From Natrinema amylolyticum (lineage in GTDB: Archaea; Halobacteriota; Halobacteria; Halobacteriales; Natrialbaceae), in NCBI RefSeq assembly GCF_020515625.1, contig NZ_JAIWPJ010000001.1:372001-436000 (forward strand): a stretch of DNA of 64,000 nt, given 5' to 3'. Below, piece after piece: positions 58,884 to 64,000 of this stretch (positions within the stretch are counted from its first letter, which is position 1; every line of letters starts with the position of its first letter). The notes beneath the pieces were generated by a model that had not been told where the DNA came from, made no database searches, and worked only from the letters and a program-made list of their open reading frames with translations. A program made the position numbers and the translations under genes.

Positions 58884-61141
58884 AACTTACTGTCAAACCA
58901 CTCAAACAAAAGGACGCCGGTCGCGGACTGGCCGCGATCGATCGCGTCTCCATGAACGAACTCGACCTCGAGAACGGGGACTACATCGTCATCGAGGGCA
59001 AGAGCGACAGTCAAGCCGTCGCTCGCGTTTGGCCCGGCTACCCCGAAGACGAGGGACGCGGTATCGTCCGAATCGACGGCCGCCTGCGCCAGGAGGCCGA
59101 CGTCGGGATCGACGACAACGTCTCCATCGAACCCGCCGACGTCAAACCGGCCAAATCGGTCACCGTCGCACTGCCCCAGAACCTGCGGATCCGCGGTGAC
59201 ATCGGGCCGCTCGTCCGTGACAAGCTGTCCGGTCAGGCCGTCACCGAGGGCCAGACGGTACCGTTCTCGCTCTCGTTCGGCCCGATGGCCAGCTCCGGCC
59301 AATCGGTGCCGCTGAAGATCGCGAGCACCTCGCCGTCGGGCACCGTCGTCATCACGGACTCGACGAGCATCGAGATCTCCGAGACTCCCGCCGAACAGGT
59401 CCAGTCCGGCGGCGGCGCGTCCGCGGAGGGTGTCCCGAACGTCGCCTACGAGGACATCGGCGGCCTGGACGACGAACTCGACCAGGTCCGCGAGATGATC
59501 GAACTGCCGATGCGCCACCCCGAGCTGTTCCAGCAGCTGGGGATCGAACCGCCGAAGGGCGTCCTCCTGCACGGCCCGCCGGGCACGGGGAAGACCCTGA
59601 TGGCCAAGGCCGTCGCCAACGAGATCGACGCCCACTTCGAGACGATCTCCGGCCCGGAGATCATGTCGAAGTACTACGGTGAGTCCGAAGAGCAGCTCCG
59701 CGAAGTCTTCGAGGAGGCCGAGGAGAACGCCCCCTCGATCATCTTCATCGACGAACTCGACTCCATCGCGGCCAAGCGCGAGGAGGCCGGCGGTGATGTC
59801 GAACGACGCGTCGTCGCCCAACTCCTCAGCCTGATGGACGGTCTCGAGGAGCGGGGCCGCGTCACGGTCATCGCCGCGACCAACCGCGTCGACGCGATCG
59901 ATCCCGCGCTCCGGCGCGGCGGTCGCTTCGACCGCGAGATCGAGATCGGCGTCCCCGACAAGGGAGGCCGCAAGGAGATCCTGCAGGTCCACACCCGCGG
60001 GATGCCCCTCGACGAGGGAATCGACCTCGATCAGTACGCCGAGAGCACGCACGGCTTCGTCGGTGCCGACCTCGAGTCGCTGGCCCGCGAGAGCGCGATG
60101 AACGCGCTCCGTCGCATCCGCCCCGAACTCGACCTCGAGTCCGAGGAGATCGACGCCGACGTGCTCGACTCGCTGGAAGTGAGCGAGCGCGACTTCAAGG
60201 AGGCGCTCAAGGGCATCCAGCCCTCCGCGATGCGCGAGGTCTTCGTCGAGGTCCCCGACGTCACGTGGAACGACGTCGGCGGACTGGGCGATACCAAAGA
60301 GCAGCTCCGCGAGACGATTCAGTGGCCGCTCGACTACCCCGAGGTGTTCGAGCAGATGGACATGCAGGCCGCCAAGGGCGTCCTCATGTACGGCCCGCCG
60401 GGCACGGGGAAGACCCTGCTCGCCAAGGCCGTCGCCAACGAGGCCCAGTCGAACTTCATCTCGATCAAGGGCCCCGAACTGCTGAACAAGTACGTCGGCG
60501 AGTCCGAGAAGGGCGTCCGCGAGGTCTTCGAGAAGGCGCGGTCGAACGCACCGACCGTGATCTTCTTCGACGAGATCGACTCGATCGCGGGCGAACGCGG
60601 CCAGCGCCAGGGTGACTCCGGCGTCGGCGAACGCGTCGTCTCCCAGCTGCTGACCGAACTCGACGGCCTCGAGGAGCTCGAGGACGTCGTCGTCGTCGCC
60701 ACGACCAACCGACCGGACCTGATCGACAGCGCCCTGCTCCGTCCGGGTCGCCTCGACCGCCACGTCCACGTGCCGGTCCCCGACGAGGACGCTCGCAAGG
60801 CGATCTTCGAGGTCCACACCCGCAACAAGCCCCTGGCCGAATCGGTCGACCTCGAGTGGCTCGCGGGCGAGACGGAGGGCTACGTCGGTGCCGACATCGA
60901 AGCGGTCTGCCGCGAGGCCTCCATGGCCGCCAGCCGCGAGTTCATCAACTCGGTCGATCCCGAGGAGATGGGTGACACTATCGGGAACGTTCGAATCAGT
61001 CGCGAGCACTTCGAACACGCGCTCGGCGAGGTCAACCCGAGCGTCTCCCCCGACACCCGCGAGCAGTACGAGGAGCTCGAAGACGAGTTCCAGCAGGCCG
61101 AGCCCGGACAGGACGAACAGCTCGGTCGCACCTTCCAGTAA
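58880..61141 (+). CDS. cdc48: CDC48/VAT-family AAA+ ATPase
   Basis: This 753-residue protein has an N-terminal double-psi barrel domain (residues 1-180: [41 protein letters not shown]), then two ATPase rings: Walker A GPPGTGKT at about 232 and 505, Walker [12 protein letters not shown] and [15 protein letters not shown]. The C-terminal tail is acidic and lacks an HbYX ending. It unfolds proteins, probably with the proteasome. Second gene of an operon with the Hsp20-like protein. Confidence 0.96.
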   Translation: MKLTVKPLKQKDAGRGLAAIDRVSMNELDLENGDYIVIEGKSDSQAVARVWPGYPEDEGRGIVRIDGRLRQEADVGIDDNVSIEPADVKPAKSVTVALPQNLRIRGDIGPLVRDKLSGQAVTEGQTVPFSLSFGPMASSGQSVPLKIASTSPSGTVVITDSTSIEISETPAEQVQSGGGASAEGVPNVAYEDIGGLDDELDQVREMIELPMRHPELFQQLGIEPPKGVLLHGPPGTGKTLMAKAVANEIDAHFETISGPEIMSKYYGESEEQLREVFEEAEENAPSIIFIDELDSIAAKREEAGGDVERRVVAQLLSLMDGLEERGRVTVIAATNRVDAIDPALRRGGRFDREIEIGVPDKGGRKEILQVHTRGMPLDEGIDLDQYAESTHGFVGADLESLARESAMNALRRIRPELDLESEEIDADVLDSLEVSERDFKEALKGIQPSAMREVFVEVPDVTWNDVGGLGDTKEQLRETIQWPLDYPEVFEQMDMQAAKGVLMYGPPGTGKTLLAKAVANEAQSNFISIKGPELLNKYVGESEKGVREVFEKARSNAPTVIFFDEIDSIAGERGQRQGDSGVGERVVSQLLTELDGLEELEDVVVVATTNRPDLIDSALLRPGRLDRHVHVPVPDEDARKAIFEVHTRNKPLAESVDLEWLAGETEGYVGADIEAVCREASMAASREFINSVDPEEMGDTIGNVRISREHFEHALGEVNPSVSPDTREQYEELEDEFQQAEPGQDEQLGRTFQ

Positions 61142-61198
61142 GGTCGCCGACCGCGGCACGCGCGCTGATCGCTGACTCGTCGATCGCGACCGCACCGC

Positions 61199-62035
61199 TC
61201 ATTCTTCGCACGCCGTCCACTCCGCGTTCGGATCGCACGGCTCAGTCGCGTCGCCGGTTTCGAACTCGAGCGCCGCCAGTCGTCCCTCGAGAGTGTACTG
61301 GAGCCAGACGACGAGTCCGTGCCCGCGCTCGCTGGACCAGACCCCCGTTTCGGTCGTTTCGCTCGGGACGAGTCCCTCCGTCAGCGCGCTCAGGACGACC
61401 GTTTTCCGATCGACTAACAGCAGTCGACCGAGCGTCCGGTCCGGTTCGCTGTACGAATCGAACTCGAAATCGGTGATCGCGACGTTCGCCGCCGGGAGCG
61501 TATCGTGGACCGTCCGTCGCACCGAGACGGTCGGCACCTCGACGAAGACCGAAACGTCGCGCTCGCGGGCCGCGGCGAGCCGCTCGAGCAGTGACCGTTC
61601 GAGCAGGTCCGCGTCCGCGACGAGCAGATAGATCTCGCTCGCGGCGTCCTCGATGGCTGCCTCCGCCCGGTTGCGGATATCTCGATCGCTGGCGATCTTC
61701 CAGACCCCGTCCTCGTCGGTCGTCCGTTGCTCGAGTTCCCGGAGGTTCGTCGTCGCCGTCTCGAGGTGGCCGCGGTACTCCTGTCGGAGCCGCTTTCGGG
61801 CGACGTCCACGGGGACGACGCTGTATCTGCGCGGCTCCGATTCTTGAACGTCGACGAGGCCGAGTCGGTGTAACTGCTCGACGACGTCGTAGACGCGCGA
61901 TTGGGGGACGTCGGCGACCTGACTGATCTCCTTCGCTGTCCCGTCCGAGAGTTGTGTGAGCGCGACGAAACACTGCGCCTCGTACGTGCGAAGCCCCAGC
62001 TCCACCAGTGCATCGACGGCATCGGCTTCAGACAT
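61199..62035 (-). CDS. TrmB-family transcriptional regulator
   Basis: This 278-residue protein has an N-terminal winged helix: ALVELGLRTYEAQCFVALTQLSDGTAKEISQVADVPQSRVYDVVEQLHRLGLVDVQE, then a helical linker and a regulatory domain with a PLD-like segment (ASEIYLLVADADLLERSLLERLAAARERDVSVFVEVP). It resembles TrmB-type sugar or metabolite regulators, though the effector is unknown. Start chosen at MSEADAVDAL (62035). It converges with cdc48. Confidence 0.85.
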   Translation of the reverse strand: MSEADAVDALVELGLRTYEAQCFVALTQLSDGTAKEISQVADVPQSRVYDVVEQLHRLGLVDVQESEPRRYSVVPVDVARKRLRQEYRGHLETATTNLRELEQRTTDEDGVWKIASDRDIRNRAEAAIEDAASEIYLLVADADLLERSLLERLAAARERDVSVFVEVPTVSVRRTVHDTLPAANVAITDFEFDSYSEPDRTLGRLLLVDRKTVVLSALTEGLVPSETTETGVWSSERGHGLVVWLQYTLEGRLAALEFETGDATEPCDPNAEWTACEE

Positions 62036-62265
62036 GATCGCTTCGACCCTTCGTTGCGGGAGCCATCGTGTGCGAGGAATGGTCACGAAATGTGGAAAAG
62101 CTGTCCCACTTCTTCACTCCGTAGGAACGAATCAGTAAGGACTGCATACTCGAGTCACGGGGCGGTTCACGTGAGTGCAACTACCATCGTGACGGGGCCG
62201 GTACGTCGATCGAACTCTCCTATTCAAGGCAAAGCTTCGTAGTGGATGCTCGGGAACCACTGGTA

Positions 62266-62340
62266 ATGGTCGGATCACTGATCGACTGGGACGAGGAAAT
62301 CGACGATCGACGATCGAGACGCAGGAGGGCGAGCGACTGA
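62266..62340 (+). CDS. Possible 24-aa leader peptide, coupled to HalOD1 gene
   Basis: MVGSLIDWDEEIDDRRSRRR... ends in TGA that overlaps the ATG of the HalOD1 gene (TGATG). It also carries that gene's ribosome site (GGAGGG at 62323-62328). It may only be a coupling leader. Confidence 0.3.
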   Translation: MVGSLIDWDEEIDDRRSRRRRASD

Positions 62341-62654
62341 TGCCCGGCTCCGATCGCGATCCCCCAGACGAACGACCCCTCCTCGCCGAACGGACGTACG
62401 ACGAGACGACGCCGGCCAGTATCGCCGTCGTCTACGCGATTTCGGCCGCGCTCGAGACCGATCCGATCGACTGTTCGACCGAACACGGATTCACGCTGTA
62501 CGACCACCTCGACCCGGAAGCCCTCGACGCGCTCGTGACCGACGATCGACGGGACGGAACGGTCACTGTCGAACTCTCGGTAAACGATCATCTGCTCCGA
62601 ATTACGGACGGCGGTCGCGTCCGCGTGCTCGGCCCGTCCGAACCCGACTCGTAA
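62340..62654 (+). CDS. HalOD1 output-domain protein
   Basis: The 104-residue protein consists of the haloarchaeal HalOD1 domain, found at the end of many sensor proteins: ASIAVVYAISAALETDPIDCS, YDHLDPEALDALV, and VTVELSVNDHLLRITDGGRVRV. Stand-alone copies are common in haloarchaea, function unknown. GGAGGG lies 12 nt upstream of the ATG. It converges with the peroxiredoxin gene. Confidence 0.88.
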   Translation: MPGSDRDPPDERPLLAERTYDETTPASIAVVYAISAALETDPIDCSTEHGFTLYDHLDPEALDALVTDDRRDGTVTVELSVNDHLLRITDGGRVRVLGPSEPDS

Positions 62655-62701
62655 GCGGACCCGGGCGAGTGAAACCCGCGTATCGATGGAACCCACCTGC
62701 G

Positions 62702-63175
62702 TCAGTGTGTAACGTCTGCCGGCTCGAGATCGGCGAGCACCTCGTCGGCGTGGCCGTCCGGCGAGACGCCCTCGTAGACCGCCTCGATCCGGCCGTCCGG
62801 GCCGACGACGTAGGTGTTCCGGAAGACGCCGTCGAAAGTATTTCCGAACATGTGCTTCTCACCGTAGGAGTCGTACAGTGTCGCGACCTCGCCGAACTCG
62901 TCCGACAGGAGGTCGAACTCAAGGTCGTAGTCCGCCGCGAAGTCGGCGATATCGTCGACGGGGTCGTCGCTAATGCCGACGACCGCAGCGTCGCGGTCCG
63001 CGAGTTGCGAGAGTGCGTCGTTGAACCCGCAGGCTTCGGTCGTACAGCCCTCCGTGTTCGCGCGCGGATAGAAGTAGACGACGAGCCGCTGCCCCTCGAA
63101 GTCGGACCGCTTGACAGTCTCGCCGTATTGGTTTTGCAGTTCGAACTCTGGTGCCTCGTCGCCGACATCGAGCAT
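62702..63175 (-). CDS. bcp: Peroxiredoxin (BCP/AhpC-TSA family)
   Basis: In this 157-residue thiol peroxidase the peroxidatic Cys44 and the resolving-type Cys49 lie in YFYPRANTEGCTTEACGF, typical of bacterioferritin-comigratory protein. VGISDDPVDDIADFA and FDGVFRNTYVVGPDGRI are further family segments. It reduces hydrogen peroxide and organic peroxides in the cytoplasm. Length typical. Confidence 0.94.
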   Translation of the reverse strand: MLDVGDEAPEFELQNQYGETVKRSDFEGQRLVVYFYPRANTEGCTTEACGFNDALSQLADRDAAVVGISDDPVDDIADFAADYDLEFDLLSDEFGEVATLYDSYGEKHMFGNTFDGVFRNTYVVGPDGRIEAVYEGVSPDGHADEVLADLEPADVTH

Positions 63176-63307
63176 GCATGCGAGTTAGCGACCGGTGGTG
63201 TATACGTTACGGTTTCTCACGGCATCGGATCGGCGGTGAGAACGAGGCGAACCGATAGGAAAACGAGAGACCGGCGGGCGAGAACGCAGTGGACCACCGA
63301 GGCCGAC

Positions 63308-64000
63308 TCACTCGAGCCGCTCAGCGGCCTCTCGCTCGACGAGCGGGGCGGCGTTTTGTTCCGGCAGCGTGACGACGTCGTCGCTCGTCAGGGTGTACTC
63401 CCGATCGTCGACGCCGAGAATGGAGCCGATGTCGCTGGTGATCCGAACGGTCGTGCGGTCGACGTCGGCGGCCGCGTCCCGAGCCTCGCCGGTCGCCGGG
63501 GCGGCGTCGCCGTCCGCGGCCGGTGAGTCGACGGCGCGGTCGGTACCGGAGTCGGACTCCGACGAAGTCGCGTTCCCGTCGCGAGCACCGGGGCTTTCGT
63601 TCGGCGGTTGGTCCGACGGCCCGTCCGATCGGCCGCTCGACGGTCCGCTGTCATCGGTTCGTTCGGCCGTATCCCCGCCGTCGGTCGCTCCGACCGACGG
63701 CTCGTCCCCGCCCATGACGTCCGCGGGGGAGACGCCGCTCGAGTCGTCCGTTCCCGCGGCCGCGTCGGCTGCAGGGTCGACGTTCGACGACGGTGCGTCG
63801 GGCGGTGCCGGCGGTACGTCGTCCGCGGCCGCGTCGCCGGACGGCGGATTCTCGGCTCGCGGCTCGATCTCACCGGGCTCACCGTTCGATGGGGAATCGG
63901 ACGCAGCCGTCGAGCCAGCGCCCGCGCCCGAACCGGAGACCGGGTCCTCGACGCCCTCGAGGACGTCGAGGACGCGGGACTTGTTCGAGCCGATCCGCTC
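63308..64000 (-). CDS. gins51: GINS complex subunit Gins51 (partial, C-terminal half)
   Basis: The reading frame enters from beyond the right edge. The visible 230 residues begin ERIGSNKSRVLDVLEGVED, pass through about 140 residues of Ser/Asp/Pro/Ala low complexity, and end VRITSDIGSILGVDDREYTLTSDDVVTLPEQNAAPLVEREAAERLE, the small C-terminal domain of archaeal Gins51. Gins51 belongs to the CMG-like replicative helicase with MCM and a RecJ-type protein. The N-terminal domain lies outside the window. Confidence 0.85.
   Translation of the reverse strand, partial: ERIGSNKSRVLDVLEGVEDPVSGSGAGAGSTAASDSPSNGEPGEIEPRAENPPSGDAAADDVPPAPPDAPSSNVDPAADAAAGTDDSSGVSPADVMGGDEPSVGATDGGDTAERTDDSGPSSGRSDGPSDQPPNESPGARDGNATSSESDSGTDRAVDSPAADGDAAPATGEARDAAADVDRTTVRITSDIGSILGVDDREYTLTSDDVVTLPEQNAAPLVEREAAERLE

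Noticed and set aside
1-64000. Prophage, transposase or integrase genes
   Set aside because: I found no phage structural, integrase or transposase-like protein; apart from the 0.7-kb AT-rich islet the window looks like stable chromosome.

Overview
The window is chromosomal DNA of a halophilic archaeon (class Halobacteria, perhaps a Natrinema/Haloterrigena-like member of the Natrialbales; the genus is a guess). The signs are high GC, very acidic proteins, Tat-type lipoprotein leaders (RR...AGC), many TATA boxes placed about 27 nt before the start codon (leaderless mRNAs), and archaeal information genes: TFB, CDC48, the KH/beta-CASP protein aCPSF1, NucS, a GINS subunit and archaeal RNase HI. 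I found no rRNA, tRNA, CRISPR array, prophage or complete insertion sequence.

Layout. 1-8457: a leftward membrane formate dehydrogenase operon (catalytic subunit, four-cluster Fe-S subunit, a small two-helix membrane protein, cytochrome b running off the left edge), divergent from a large polyferredoxin with an HdrA N-terminal-like domain and an MvhD-like domain, followed by a TorD-type chaperone. 8494-14777: small haloarchaeal genes of unknown function, a zinc alcohol dehydrogenase, a glutaredoxin-like protein, a Gfo/Idh/MocA oxidoreductase and zinc-ribbon proteins. 14889-22002: a gas-vesicle cluster, gvpFGHIJKLM leftward and gvpA-N-O rightward from one divergent control region, without gvpC, gvpD or gvpE. 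22232-35268: a CHY zinc-finger protein, a predicted membrane-anchored winged-helix regulator with a Thr/Asp-rich outer stalk, mutS, an acetyltransferase, a PEBP-like protein, a Bat-type sensor-regulator, nucS, two small proteins and aCPSF1.

35545-44073: a complete Pot-like ABC importer (permease, permease, ATPase, Tat lipoprotein), endonuclease III, a DUF371 protein, a type I phosphodiesterase-like protein, a pair of small divergent genes and inorganic pyrophosphatase. 44278-48014: a PadR regulator, a conserved acidic protein, an AT-rich islet with one lipoprotein gene, rnhA and a divergent tfb. 48129-57489: an esterase, the gfcR-gdh pair (sugar regulator and glucose dehydrogenase), a HAD protein, a Bat-like HTH protein, a KDG/KDPG-aldolase-like protein, acyl-CoA dehydrogenase, a second HAD phosphatase and panB. 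57601-64000: an alpha/beta hydrolase, a small Hsp20-fold-like protein coupled to CDC48, a TrmB-type regulator, a HalOD1 protein, peroxiredoxin and the C-terminal half of Gins51 running off the right edge.

How they fit together: the formate dehydrogenase with its Tat signal and TorD chaperone would be a quinone-linked respiratory enzyme. gfcR, gdh and the aldolase are parts of the semi-phosphorylative Entner-Doudoroff route and its regulator. mutS and nucS sit less than 4 kb apart although they represent two different mismatch-correction systems. The most unusual items are the HdrA/MvhD-type polyferredoxin, the stalked membrane HTH regulator, the enlarged GvpI-position protein, the zinc-knuckle GvpO, and a run of four perfect hairpins between two convergent operons at 35276-35476.
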